Position numbers and translations under genes: made by a program. The notes beneath the pieces were generated by a model. The model was not told the DNA's origin. It did not search any database and was given only the letters and a program-made list of their open reading frames with translations. Positions 1-6,480 of a DNA stretch of 31,529 nucleotides are shown here, piece by piece. The stretch comes from a virus. The stretch spans positions 1-31,529 of IMG/VR virus record IMGVR_UViG_3300035070_004257; one strand, written 5' to 3'. Numbering within the stretch: position 1 is the stretch's first letter; each line of letters opens with the position of its first letter.

Positions 1-77
1 CACCGGCAGCACGTCGGGTGCTGGCGCGCAGGGAGCGTACAGAGTCGACTGTCATAAAATTGGATCGGTGCTGTCAT
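1..77 (-). CDS. Unknown protein, N-terminal fragment (cut by window edge)
   Basis: Only the first 25 codons are visible, starting MTAPIQFYDSRLC and running open to the window edge. The ATG overlaps the TGA of the upstream gene in an ATGA arrangement, which implies translational coupling and membership of the same leftward operon. Nothing in the visible part identifies a family. Confidence 0.5.
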   Translation of the reverse strand, partial: MTAPIQFYDSRLCTLPARQHPTCCR

Positions 78-262
78 GGTGTAGCTTCCTCCTCAAACAC
101 GCTGATCCAGCGGCGCTGGAGGCGGCGATAGGCGCGGCGGTGCAAGCGCTCCAGGCGGAGCATCGCCGCCCGGTGCGCCTCCGTGGGCTGGCGATGCATC
201 TGCCAGCGGGCGGTGGCAAGCCGCTCCGCCAGGCGATCCACTAGGACGGCGGCCTCTGTCAT
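74..262 (-). CDS. Small basic hypothetical protein (62 aa)
   Basis: The chosen ATG lies a few bases after a GGAGG ribosome binding site, so it is preferred to an upstream in-frame Met that has none. It overlaps the stop of the preceding gene by four bases. The protein is helical and rich in Arg, Leu and Ala (for example LERLHRRAYRRLQRRW), with no Cys and no membrane segment. An amphipathic, nucleic-acid-binding or scaffold-like small protein is possible, but no family is recognised. Confidence 0.6.
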   Translation of the reverse strand: MTEAAVLVDRLAERLATARWQMHRQPTEAHRAAMLRLERLHRRAYRRLQRRWISVFEEEATP

Positions 263-870
263 ACAGATTCCTCCAGGTGCTGCCGGATCAGCCCCGGCAG
301 ATCGGGCGCGTGCCACAGCTCCTGCCACGCCAGGTGGCAGGCCCGCTCTAGCGCGATCCCCTGCTGGGCCAGCTGGCAGCTGCGCCGCGCATACACCGTA
401 TTGATGGCATGCCGGGCGCGGCTCACATCATCGGCCCCGCCCATCCAGCCCGGCACCACCACCTCGCGCAGCGCCGCATGCACGCGGATGAGGAGCGCCT
501 CCGGCAGCGTGCCAATGGGCGGCGCGTCGGGGCGGGCGTCCTGATCCAGCGCGTCGCCCTCGCGCAGCATGGCGCGGTAGGCGAGGCTGTCCGCAAACAG
601 CCGCCAGGTGCGAGCGTCGGTCAGGCCTGGCAGGAACGGGCTGAGGCGTCCCACGAGCCAGCACGCGCCCCAGAGCGTTCGGCACAGCGCCACAGCCTGC
701 CCGGCTGCCGGATGGCACACTACCCAGCCGCCGCCGATGGCGGGGAGCAGGGTGCATGCGCCCAGCCGGAGCGCCTGGGCGTCCATGGGCCAGCGCTGAC
801 TATCCAGGCTGGCGACCATGCGCGCATCAGGCTGGGGCAAGGCGCGGGTTGTGGTATGTGGAAGCTTCAT
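259..870 (-). CDS. Hypothetical protein (203 aa)
   Basis: The start is set by an AAAGGAGG ribosome binding site eight bases before ATG. That ATG shares one base with the stop of the pentapeptide-repeat gene (TGATG). The protein has a hydrophobic stretch around residues 30-75 with several Trp and Cys residues, and a helical C-terminal half ending in LPGLIRQHLEESV. I recognise no domain. It sits in a run of tightly overlapping small genes, so it is probably an early or accessory phage protein. Confidence 0.6.
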   Translation of the reverse strand: MKLPHTTTRALPQPDARMVASLDSQRWPMDAQALRLGACTLLPAIGGGWVVCHPAAGQAVALCRTLWGACWLVGRLSPFLPGLTDARTWRLFADSLAYRAMLREGDALDQDARPDAPPIGTLPEALLIRVHAALREVVVPGWMGGADDVSRARHAINTVYARRSCQLAQQGIALERACHLAWQELWHAPDLPGLIRQHLEESV

Positions 871-1514
871 CACGCGACCTCCTTTGAGGCCGCTCGCCGA
901 AGGATCGCGGGGGCGGTATCCCCGTCCTGGATATAGGTCGCCAGGACGGAAACGGCCCACGCCCGCAGCTCGATATCCAGATCGAGCGAGGCGAACGCAG
1001 GCCAGCACCAGTCGCGGCTGATGATGACCAGGCCAGCGAGCTGGCGTTTGGCCTCGCAGTCCCCTGCGGCGCCAAACAGGATGGCGCTAACTAAATCGTG
1101 CGAGGCCCAGTTGAGCCTCGCACCCGTCAGGGTGGCACCCGTGAGAGTGGCCTTGAACAGGTTGGCCCTGGACAGGTTGGCCCTGGACAGGTTGGCCCCG
1201 GTCAGGTTGGCCCCGGTCAGGTTGGCCTCGGTCAGGTTGGCCCTCGTCAGGTCAGCCTCCGTCAGCCTGGCCCCCGCCAGGTTGGCCCTGAATAGGTCGG
1301 CCCTGTACAGGTTGGCCCTGTACAGGGTGGCTCCTGTCAGGGTGGCCCCCGTCAGCCTGGCCCCGGTCAGGTTGGCCCTGTACAGGTTGGCTCCTGTCAG
1401 GTCGGCCCCTGTCAGGTTGGCTCCTGTCAGGTTGGCCCTGTACAGGTTGGCTCCTGTCAGGTCGACCCCTGTCAGGTTGGCCCCCGCCAGGTTGGCAAAT
1501 GGTTTAATGTTCAT
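870..1514 (-). CDS. Pentapeptide-repeat protein
   Basis: Residues from about 8 to 135 are an almost unbroken series of A(N/D)Lxx pentapeptides (ANLTG, ADLTG, ANLYR and similar), the signature of a right-handed quadrilateral beta-helix. The DNA shows the same thing as repeated 15-bp units around AGGTTGGCCCTGTAC. A non-repeat tail of about 80 residues follows. Family members include the gyrase-protecting DNA mimics MfpA and Qnr, but many have no known role, so function is open. The start follows a GGAGG site. The last 13 codons plus the following ribosome binding site are nearly identical to the end of the neighbouring upstream gene, which suggests the gene was inserted by recombination or arose with a duplicated tail. 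Confidence 0.88.
   Translation of the reverse strand: MNIKPFANLAGANLTGVDLTGANLYRANLTGANLTGADLTGANLYRANLTGARLTGATLTGATLYRANLYRADLFRANLAGARLTEADLTRANLTEANLTGANLTGANLSRANLSRANLFKATLTGATLTGARLNWASHDLVSAILFGAAGDCEAKRQLAGLVIISRDWCWPAFASLDLDIELRAWAVSVLATYIQDGDTAPAILRRAASKEVA
874..912. repeat. Direct repeat, copy 1 (flanks the pentapeptide-repeat gene)
   Basis: This 39-bp segment matches 1515-1550 with the same bases except for a 3-bp ttt insertion. It covers the last codons, the stop region and the downstream ribosome binding site of the pentapeptide-repeat gene. Confidence 0.9.
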
Positions 1515-1720
1515 GCGACCTCCGAGGCCGCTCGCCGAAGGATCGCGGGGATGGGCTCTAGTGCGGGGTCGAGCAGGGGCGCGGCGTGCTGCGCCTGTTC
1601 GAGGCGCAGCTGGTCAAGCGTGACCTCAGCATCGTGATAGGTGCGAGCGAAGCCGACCAGTTCGCCATCGAGATACATGGCATAGTCGTGGGTTTCTTGA
1701 TCATAAACGACGTTAATCAT
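1511..1720 (-). CDS. Small hypothetical protein, paralogue of the 1982-2215 product (69 aa)
   Basis: It starts after an AGAGGA site and overlaps the downstream gene as ATGA. The core YDQETHDYAMYLDGELVGF followed by ARTYHDAEVTLDQLRLE aligns with YDRASRDYAVYVG...LGYAATRDTAEQTAEQYRFE in the gene two positions upstream, so the two are paralogues. The pattern suggests a small beta-hairpin plus helix fold. The last 13 residues match the end of the pentapeptide-repeat protein because of the direct repeat. No function is recognised. Confidence 0.7.
   Translation of the reverse strand: MINVVYDQETHDYAMYLDGELVGFARTYHDAEVTLDQLRLEQAQHAAPLLDPALEPIPAILRRAASEVA
1515..1550. repeat. Direct repeat, copy 2 (flanks the pentapeptide-repeat gene)
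   Basis: This 36-bp partner of 874-912 covers the tail of the 69-aa gene and the ribosome binding site of the pentapeptide-repeat gene. Both copies encode an AILRRAAS-type C-terminus. Confidence 0.9.
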
Positions 1721-1985
1721 GAGGGTGGTTCCTCTCTTCTTTCAGGCACCAATCGCACAGCTCGGTTGCCTGTGTATGCGGGATGAGATGCCCCCGACAG
1801 CCGCATTTGGCACACGTCCAGTGCTGCGGCGCGGGGATACCGCAGATCGGGCAGAGGACGTGTGACTGCCGTGGCGTGCCCTGACATCCAGTACAGACCG
1901 TACTGAAATGGCCAGAGGGCAGCACCGGAAAGGCCTCCAGGGCCTGCGCATCCAGGCAGCGGCGGCAGGTACGGGTGGGAGTCAT
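1713..1985 (-). CDS. Zinc-ribbon protein (90 aa)
   Basis: Cysteines occur as CxxC pairs at residues 7/10, 31/34, 45/48, 58/61 (plus 63) and 77/80, enough for two or three zinc sites. The first half (CRRC, then EAFPVLPSGHFSTVCTGC) resembles the zinc-ribbon often found in front of HNH or endonuclease VII-type nucleases, but no HNH motif follows. It starts ATGA-overlapped with the upstream gene after AAAGGGAG, and overlaps the next gene by eight bases. It is probably a nucleic-acid- or protein-binding accessory factor. Confidence 0.75.
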   Translation of the reverse strand: MTPTRTCRRCLDAQALEAFPVLPSGHFSTVCTGCQGTPRQSHVLCPICGIPAPQHWTCAKCGCRGHLIPHTQATELCDWCLKEERNHPHD

Positions 1986-2215
1986 TGCTCGCTCCCTTTT
2001 CGCCCAAGCCGCCAGTCTCGTAGGTACTCGAAGCGGTACTGCTCGGCGGTTTGCTCGGCGGTGTCACGGGTTGCAGCGTAGCCCAAAAATTGCTCCGCGC
2101 CGTTGATGCCGACATAGACGGCATAATCACGCGATGCACGGTCGTAGGCGATGCGGGAGGTCAGCATGGGCGCGCTGATGGGCTGGTCGCAGGTGGGGCA
2201 GGTATGGATGGTCAT
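1982..2215 (-). CDS. Small CxxC protein, first gene of the leftward operon (77 aa)
   Basis: The start MTIHTCPTCDQPIS is preferred to an upstream Met because a GAGAGG site precedes it and the operator-promoter cluster lies just upstream. An N-terminal CPTC knuckle is followed by the domain shared with the 69-aa gene at 1511-1720. It is the first gene after the strong operator-covered promoter at 2260-2288, so it should be the most promoter-proximal product of this operon. Function is unknown. Confidence 0.75.
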   Translation of the reverse strand: MTIHTCPTCDQPISAPMLTSRIAYDRASRDYAVYVGINGAEQFLGYAATRDTAEQTAEQYRFEYLRDWRLGRKGSEQ

Positions 2216-2245
2216 AGGTGGTGTTCCTCTCAAATCAATCAATTA

Positions 2246-2300
2246 GTACCTATAGGTACATAATAATACCTATAGGTACATTTGTCAATACCTATAGGTA
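2246..2300 (-). promoter_or_regulatory. Leftward promoter with three TACCTATAGGTA operators
   Basis: Read on the minus strand there is TTGACA (2283-2288), a 17-bp spacer and TATTAT (2260-2265). Three perfect copies of the 12-bp palindrome TACCTATAGGTA sit at 2247-2258, 2267-2278 and 2289-2300: just downstream of the -10, inside the spacer, and abutting the -35. Start-to-start spacings are 20 and 22 bp, about two helical turns, so bound dimers would lie on one face of the DNA and exclude RNA polymerase. Confidence 0.9.
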
Positions 2301-2337
2301 AATATTTTGAAAGATGGATGAAATTGAGAGGACATAT

Positions 2338-2553
2338 CTATGCCGCTTCCTGAATATCAAGGCGGCATCGCAACAGAGCAGCAATCAAGAGGCGATCAGT
2401 TCGTGTCCAGCGCCCATTACGAAGAAATGAAACGGTTTTGACAGAAAGACTGTAACGCTCAGCTAGTTGCTCAATTGTGTCAACGCCATGAATACGTTCG
2501 GCTTCGTCAAGAGCGCCTTTAACAAGCGCACGGGTATCCTGGCTTATATTCAT
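2338..2553 (-). CDS. Small HTH regulator, probable repressor binding the flanking operators
   Basis: The region TIEQLAERYSLSVKTVSFLRNGRW is a helix-turn-helix, preceded by a helix (TRALVKGALDEAERIHG). At 71 residues it is the size of a Cro- or Arc-like regulator. An upstream Met (2589) is rejected because it would lie at the transcription start predicted from the promoter at 2594-2621. The chosen ATG follows TAAGGC and leaves a leader of about 34 bases. Identical operator clusters lie on both sides of the gene, which is the classic layout of an autoregulated repressor that also controls the next operon. DNA binding to that palindrome is inferred. Confidence 0.75.
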   Translation of the reverse strand: MNISQDTRALVKGALDEAERIHGVDTIEQLAERYSLSVKTVSFLRNGRWTRTDRLLIAALLRCRLDIQEAA

Positions 2554-2582
2554 GAATTTAGCCTTATGGGTACAAATAAATA

Positions 2583-2659
2583 TACTCATAGGTATTATAT
2601 GCCTATGAGTAGAAAAGTCAATACCTATAGGTATTGGTTTTGTTGTTTACTTATGGGTA
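2583..2659 (-). promoter_or_regulatory. Promoter of the HTH gene with matching operators
   Basis: On the minus strand there is TTGACT (2616-2621), a 16-bp spacer and a perfect TATAAT (2594-2599). Operators have the same layout as the other cluster: a perfect TACCTATAGGTA at 2622-2633 abutting the -35, a degenerate copy in the spacer (2600-2611), and one overlapping the -10 edge (2583-2594). A fourth degenerate copy lies at 2648-2659, and its 10-bp half-site CTTATGGGTA recurs in the leader at 2563-2572. Confidence 0.87.
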
Positions 2660-2681
2660 ATACTGTTTTAGAATGGGAGAT

Positions 2682-2747
2682 ATGAGCGTGAAAGCAGTTG
2701 CAGCCTATTTTGATAGATATATTGAGCTACTCACACGAGAACACTGA
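2682..2747 (+). CDS. Possible 21-aa peptide (MSVKAVAAYFDRYIELLTREH)
   Basis: A short open frame follows GGGAG. The spacing suits the GTG at 2688 better than the ATG at 2682, giving 19 to 21 residues. It would form one amphipathic helix. It lies just downstream of a plausible rightward -35/-10 pair within the operator region. It could be a small peptide of the switch, or chance. Confidence 0.3.
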   Translation: MSVKAVAAYFDRYIELLTREH

Positions 2748-2760
2748 AACTACAATGCTG

Positions 2761-2856
2761 CCGGGCAGCTCGTCAGCGTCTGCCCGGATTAACCGTAAAC
2801 GCGCCGCCCTCTCCGCAACCTCTCACCGAAGCAGAGACGACGCGGCGCGTTCACGG
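2761..2856. repeat. Two intergenic hairpins
   Basis: CCGGGCAG (2761-2768) pairs with CTGCCCGG (2780-2787). A second, longer stem pairs CCGT-AACGCGCCGC (2793-2807) with GCGGCGCGTT-ACGG (2842-2856), with one mismatch and a 34-base loop. Neither is followed by a clear T-run, so they are structured RNA or DNA elements rather than proven terminators. No gene is seen here. Confidence 0.6.
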
Positions 2857-2865
2857 CATAGTGTA

Positions 2866-2919
2866 GCACAACTATAAACAAACACAATAAAGGTTCTTGT
2901 GTTTTCCTTATAGTTGTGC
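2866..2919. repeat. Large AT-rich imperfect palindrome upstream of the late operon
   Basis: A 12-bp perfect arm (GCACAACTATAA, 2866-2877, with its complement at 2908-2919) encloses a second 7-bp perfect arm (AACACAA, 2881-2887, with 2897-2903). It lies between the leftward regulator region and the rightward late genes. It could bind a late activator, terminate, or act in replication. Confidence 0.75.
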
Positions 2920-2983
2920 GACAATACTCCTGATACACCTCTCACCGACTTAGACCAATCGGTCTCATGATCGCGTTGAGAGG
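2897..2983 (+). promoter_or_regulatory. Possible late promoter and structured leader of the endolysin gene
   Basis: A weak promoter reads TTGTGT (2897-2902), 17 bp, GACAAT (2920-2925). Downstream, CCTCTCA (2938-2944) can pair with TGAGAGG (2977-2983), around an inner GACC/GGTC pairing. TGAGAGG is the ribosome binding site of the endolysin gene, so the hairpin would hide it. A 12-bp direct repeat ACCTCTCACCGA occurs at 2818-2829 and 2937-2948. Confidence 0.45.
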
Positions 2984-2991
2984 CGTTTTGT

Positions 2992-4176
2992 ATGGCCCAG
3001 GATTATCCCACAACTGGCATGCCCCCCATGATCGGCAAAATGCTCTCCATTCATGAATGGCTCAGCTATGTTGCTGCATATGCATTTACGAACCTCAAGG
3101 CAACCAAAGTGGTGTTGCATCATACATGGCGTCCAACCGTGGCCCAATGGAGCGGCCTCAAAACCATGCAAGGCATGCAGAACTATTATGCTGGCAAGGG
3201 ATGGACATCTGCACCCCATATCTATGTTGGCCCGGATGGCATCTGGCTGTTTACCCCACTCCGTGATATTGGCATTCATGCCAATGCAGGCAATGGAAGC
3301 CGTGCCGCAGGCTGGTACTCGATTGGGGTGGAGATGGTCGGTGATTATGACCATGTACGCCCGTCTGGCGCGATCTGGGAGGCAACCAAAGCCGTGCTGG
3401 GTGGGCTTTCCCGGAAACTTGGCATTGCGCCTCGGCAGCTCCTGTCCTTTCACCGTGATTATAATAATACGAAAAGTTGCCCTGGTTGGGCAATTACCAA
3501 GGAGTGGGTGTTTGCTGAAGTGGATGGATGGATGGCGGATCATCCCCATGTTCCCCTGTACGCCGCTGACAGTCCGCTCGTCGGGGACGCACACGACGCA
3601 CACGACGCCTATGTGGCTGCCTGGCAGCGCCGCTGCCCGCCGATCTGCTACGATGTGTCGGATATCCATCTGATTGCCAGCCAGTATTGGCTCCAGAGTG
3701 TTGCCGTGGGCCTCGATCCCTGGCTGGTTGCCGCGCAGTGCCTGCATGAGACGGCCCGTCTGACCAGCTGGTGGTGTGCTCGCCCCCGCCGCAATCCTGC
3801 CGGGATCGGGGTGACAGGCCAGACCCGCCCAGGCAACCCCGATCCGATGCCGCCCACCTGGGCTTACGATGAGGCCGAGCGGCTCTGGCGGCACGGCCTC
3901 AGCTTTTCCGCCTGGGTCACGCACAGCATCCCCGCACATCTGGGGCGGCTGCTGGCCTATGCGACGCCCCCCGATCAGCGCAGCCCGGTGCAGCAGCGCG
4001 CGGTCACGACCGCGCTCAGCTACCGGAGCCTGCCTGCCGCGCTGCATGGGAGCGCTCCCCAACTCAAAGCGCTCGGACGAGTGCATAACCCTTCCGGCCT
4101 TGGCTGGGCCAATCCCGGCGATCAGTATGGGGCGCACGTGGCGACGCTGGCAAACGTACTGCGAGGTGGCTCATGA
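2992..4176 (+). CDS. Bifunctional endolysin: N-acetylmuramoyl-L-alanine amidase plus glucosaminidase-like domain
   Basis: Residues about 30-175 form an Amidase_2/PGRP-type domain, which cuts the bond between MurNAc and L-alanine. Visible zinc ligands are H43 (VLHHTW), H154 (LSFHRDYNN) and C163 (TKSCPG). Residues about 205-330 look like a glucosaminidase-type glycosidase (SQYWLQSVAVGLDPWLVAAQ, then CLHETARLTSWW with a candidate catalytic Glu, then NPAGIGVTG). There is no signal peptide, so export would need a holin, and a membrane-anchored candidate lies two genes downstream. The gene opens the late operon. Its ribosome binding site GAGAGG lies in a potential hairpin. Confidence 0.88.
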   Translation: MAQDYPTTGMPPMIGKMLSIHEWLSYVAAYAFTNLKATKVVLHHTWRPTVAQWSGLKTMQGMQNYYAGKGWTSAPHIYVGPDGIWLFTPLRDIGIHANAGNGSRAAGWYSIGVEMVGDYDHVRPSGAIWEATKAVLGGLSRKLGIAPRQLLSFHRDYNNTKSCPGWAITKEWVFAEVDGWMADHPHVPLYAADSPLVGDAHDAHDAYVAAWQRRCPPICYDVSDIHLIASQYWLQSVAVGLDPWLVAAQCLHETARLTSWWCARPRRNPAGIGVTGQTRPGNPDPMPPTWAYDEAERLWRHGLSFSAWVTHSIPAHLGRLLAYATPPDQRSPVQQRAVTTALSYRSLPAALHGSAPQLKALGRVHNPSGLGWANPGDQYGAHVATLANVLRGGS

Positions 4177-4463
4177 GCCGCCATGATCCTCATCATCCTG
4201 ATCACCCGCTTCAGCACCCGCTGACCCGCGCCGTAGACGCGGTCATCACTGGAGTTGAGCATGTGCTGCATAGTCGCCAGGCGGACATGCTCCGGCATGC
4301 GCTCGATGATTTGCTCGTGCGAGTCTTTGAGCAGGTTGCCGCCACGAGTAGCCGCATGAGCGTGCTGGCGCACCAGCGGATCGAGACGCTGGCGGCCCGC
4401 GTCAATGACCTGGAGCAGCGCGTGAGCAGTCTGGAACAGCGTGCGCCGGAGGACGAATCGTAA
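4173..4463 (+). CDS. Hypothetical coiled-coil protein of the lysis cassette (96 aa)
   Basis: It overlaps the endolysin stop as ATGA. The N-terminus is His-rich (MSRHDPHHPDHPLQHP). The C-terminal third (RIETLAARVNDLEQRVSSLEQR) is a clear heptad coiled coil. There is no membrane segment. Sitting between the endolysin and a membrane protein, it could be a holin partner or antiholin, but this is only positional inference. Confidence 0.65.
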   Translation: MSRHDPHHPDHPLQHPLTRAVDAVITGVEHVLHSRQADMLRHALDDLLVRVFEQVAATSSRMSVLAHQRIETLAARVNDLEQRVSSLEQRAPEDES

Positions 4464-4834
4464 TGGCGGCCCGGATTGCGGCTGCTGAGCGCCGCCGCTA
4501 CGAAGAATTGGCGGTCAAGGTCGCCGAATTCGGCTATAGCACGCCGCCCGAAGTTCTGATGGAGTATCAGGAGCTGCGCGCCAAGCATGGCCCGATTGAG
4601 TTGATCGATGCGCCCCAGGCTCCGGTTCCGGAGCGCCGCCGCCGCCTGGAGTTGGATATTGATTGGCTCTCCTTTAACATGGAGAGTATGTTCCGGCGTC
4701 AAACTAAAATGGAGCAGAGTGTCCATTTGGGCCGCTGGCTGGATGTGATCCAGATCGGTCTGCTCCTGCTGCTGCTGCTCGCGCTGCTTGGCGTGGCGGC
4801 CCAATGGGTGGATCGGTTTGGGTGGTTGTGGTGA
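4463..4834 (+). CDS. Holin-like protein with one C-terminal membrane segment (123 aa)
   Basis: The start codon shares one base with the preceding stop (TAATG). Residues about 1-90 are charged and helical. Residues about 95-114 (VIQIGLLLLLLLALLGVAAQ) form a strong membrane helix with a short aromatic tail. Single-helix, tail-anchored proteins beside an endolysin are often holins or spanin-like factors, and no other membrane protein lies in the late operon. No family match is claimed. Confidence 0.55.
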   Translation: MAARIAAAERRRYEELAVKVAEFGYSTPPEVLMEYQELRAKHGPIELIDAPQAPVPERRRRLELDIDWLSFNMESMFRRQTKMEQSVHLGRWLDVIQIGLLLLLLLALLGVAAQWVDRFGWLW

Positions 4835-4877
4835 GGGATCGCAGCGCCTCATTCTATTGTTTCTATTGTTTCTAACA

Positions 4878-5243
4878 ATGCCATTTCAAAAAGGACAATC
4901 AGGGAACAAACATGGTCGCCCGCGCAAAGCAGAGAAGTTTGCGCGTCCCATTGCGCGTGCCGAAAAGCAGATCGTGGATAAGTTGCCGACGCTTCTTGCG
5001 CGCATGCTTGAGCTAGCTGATGGTGTGACGGTGCAGGAGGTCGAGAAAGATGGTGTGCGCATCTATACCCGCGCTCCTGACCGTGCTGCCCTGGAATATC
5101 TCGTCAATCGCGTCATGGGCAAGCCGACCGAGCGCCAGGAGCTGACCGGCGCGAACGGTGGCTTGCTTGCCCTGGCCCGTGAGGTGATCATTGAGGTACC
5201 TGCTGATGAGTCTGTGGACACAACCGACCCCGACGACCTATAA
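4878..5243 (+). CDS. Terminase small-subunit candidate (DUF5681-like N-terminus, 121 aa)
   Basis: The start MPFQKGQSGNKHGRPRKAEK carries the F-KGQSGN-GRP motif of DUF5681-type proteins, which commonly precede terminase large subunits. An upstream in-frame Met at 4788 lies inside the previous gene and is rejected. The Shine-Dalgarno is weak; instead the ATG lies in a small palindrome (ATTGTT-tct-AACAAT, 4865-4879) after a tandem TTCTATTG repeat. It overlaps the large subunit gene by 38 bases. Role in DNA recognition for packaging is inferred from position. Confidence 0.7.
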   Translation: MPFQKGQSGNKHGRPRKAEKFARPIARAEKQIVDKLPTLLARMLELADGVTVQEVEKDGVRIYTRAPDRAALEYLVNRVMGKPTERQELTGANGGLLALAREVIIEVPADESVDTTDPDDL

Positions 5244-6480
5244 AACGCGCTTCCATCCAGGTCAAAAACGCGCCTGGCAGAGCGACAAGCGCTTTGTGGT
5301 GGTGTTAGCAGGGACGCAAAGCGGCAAGACCAGCTGGGGGCCGTTGTGGCTGAAGCGTGAAATTGATCGGCGCGGGCCAGGAGATTATCTTGCGGCGACT
5401 GCCAGCTATGATCTGTTCAAGCTCAAAATGTTGCCTGCCCTGCGAGAGTGCTTCGAACAGGTGTATGGTCATGGGCGTTACTGGTCCGGGGATCGGCTGA
5501 TTGAGCTCGCCGATCCCCGTGGACACTTTTGGGCGCAGCGCGTAGACGACCCCATGTGGGGGCGCATTATCTTACGATCCGCCGAATCGGATGCGGGCTT
5601 GGAGAGCAGCACGGCGCTCGCGGCCTGGCTGGATGAGGCGGGGCATAGCAACTTTAGCCTGAGCAGCTGGGAAGCCATCTTGCGACGGCTCAGTCTTAGT
5701 GAGGGGCGAGCACTCTTGACGACGACGATTTACGATATGGGCTGGCTCAAGCATGCGTTGTATGATCGCTTTCCTGCCGATCCTGCTATTGATATTATCC
5801 AGTTCGATAGTATTGCCAATCCCGCCTTCCCGCGTGCGGAGTGGGAGCGTGCCCGCGCCACGCTGCCGCACTGGAAATTCAATATGTTCTATCGGGGTCG
5901 TTATGAGCGCCCGGCCGGGCTCATTTACGACAGCTTTGATGAGACTGCCGATGTGATTGACGCCTTCCCTATTCCAGCCAACTGGCCGCGCTTTTTGGGC
6001 CTTGACTTTGGCGGCGTGAATACCGCAGGGGTGTTTTACGCTGAAGAGCCTGGATCGCAGCCGCGCACGTTCCACGCGTATCGGGAGTATCTGGCGGGTG
6101 GGCGCACGGCGAGAGAACATGCTGGGGCGCTTCTCGCGGGTGAACGCCGCCCGATTTGTTTTGGCGGCGCAAGAAGTGAAGGCCAGTGGCGGCAAGAGTT
6201 TCTGTTTGGCGGCTTGCCGGTGCAGGTACCGTTGTTGAGTGATGTTGAGATTGGTATCCAGCGGGTCTACGGCGCGCATACCCAGCACCGCATCAAGGTG
6301 CATCGTCAGAGTTGCCCCGGCTACCTCAATCAAAAGCGCAGCTATCGGCGCAAACTCGATGTGCGCGGCGAGCCACTACTTGAGATTGAAGATAAGCACG
6401 CCTATCATTTTTTAGATGCGGAGCGGTATGTGCTGAGCTACCTCATGGCCCCGCTCAGCGATGGAGGCTTTTTACAATGA
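5206..6480 (+). CDS. terL: Terminase large subunit (packaging ATPase/nuclease)
   Basis: It pumps DNA into the prohead and cuts it. The ATPase domain has a Walker A at residues 36-42 (GTQSGKT) and a Walker B with catalytic Glu at 143-144 (AAWLDEAGH). The RNase H-like nuclease domain begins at about 263 with FLGLDFGG, whose D267 is a metal ligand. At 424 residues it is a normal, compact TerL. The start MSLWTQPT follows GAGG at good spacing, and an earlier Met has no ribosome binding site. It ends overlapping the portal gene as ATGA. Confidence 0.93.
   Translation: MSLWTQPTPTTYKTRFHPGQKRAWQSDKRFVVVLAGTQSGKTSWGPLWLKREIDRRGPGDYLAATASYDLFKLKMLPALRECFEQVYGHGRYWSGDRLIELADPRGHFWAQRVDDPMWGRIILRSAESDAGLESSTALAAWLDEAGHSNFSLSSWEAILRRLSLSEGRALLTTTIYDMGWLKHALYDRFPADPAIDIIQFDSIANPAFPRAEWERARATLPHWKFNMFYRGRYERPAGLIYDSFDETADVIDAFPIPANWPRFLGLDFGGVNTAGVFYAEEPGSQPRTFHAYREYLAGGRTAREHAGALLAGERRPICFGGARSEGQWRQEFLFGGLPVQVPLLSDVEIGIQRVYGAHTQHRIKVHRQSCPGYLNQKRSYRRKLDVRGEPLLEIEDKHAYHFLDAERYVLSYLMAPLSDGGFLQ

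Noticed and set aside
1104-1510. Regular 15-bp repeats resembling a CRISPR or minisatellite array, with open frames on the plus strand
   Set aside because: The minus strand reads as pentapeptide repeats with ribosome binding site and overlapping neighbours. There are no unique spacers, and the plus-strand frames are mirror images of the repeat coding.
2761-2787. Hairpin as an intrinsic terminator
   Set aside because: The stem is good but no T-run follows on either strand, so it is listed only as a repeat.
2965-4137. Long antisense open frame (390 codons) opposite the endolysin
   Set aside because: The plus strand carries clear amidase motifs and a good start. The antisense product has no family pattern and no ribosome binding site context.
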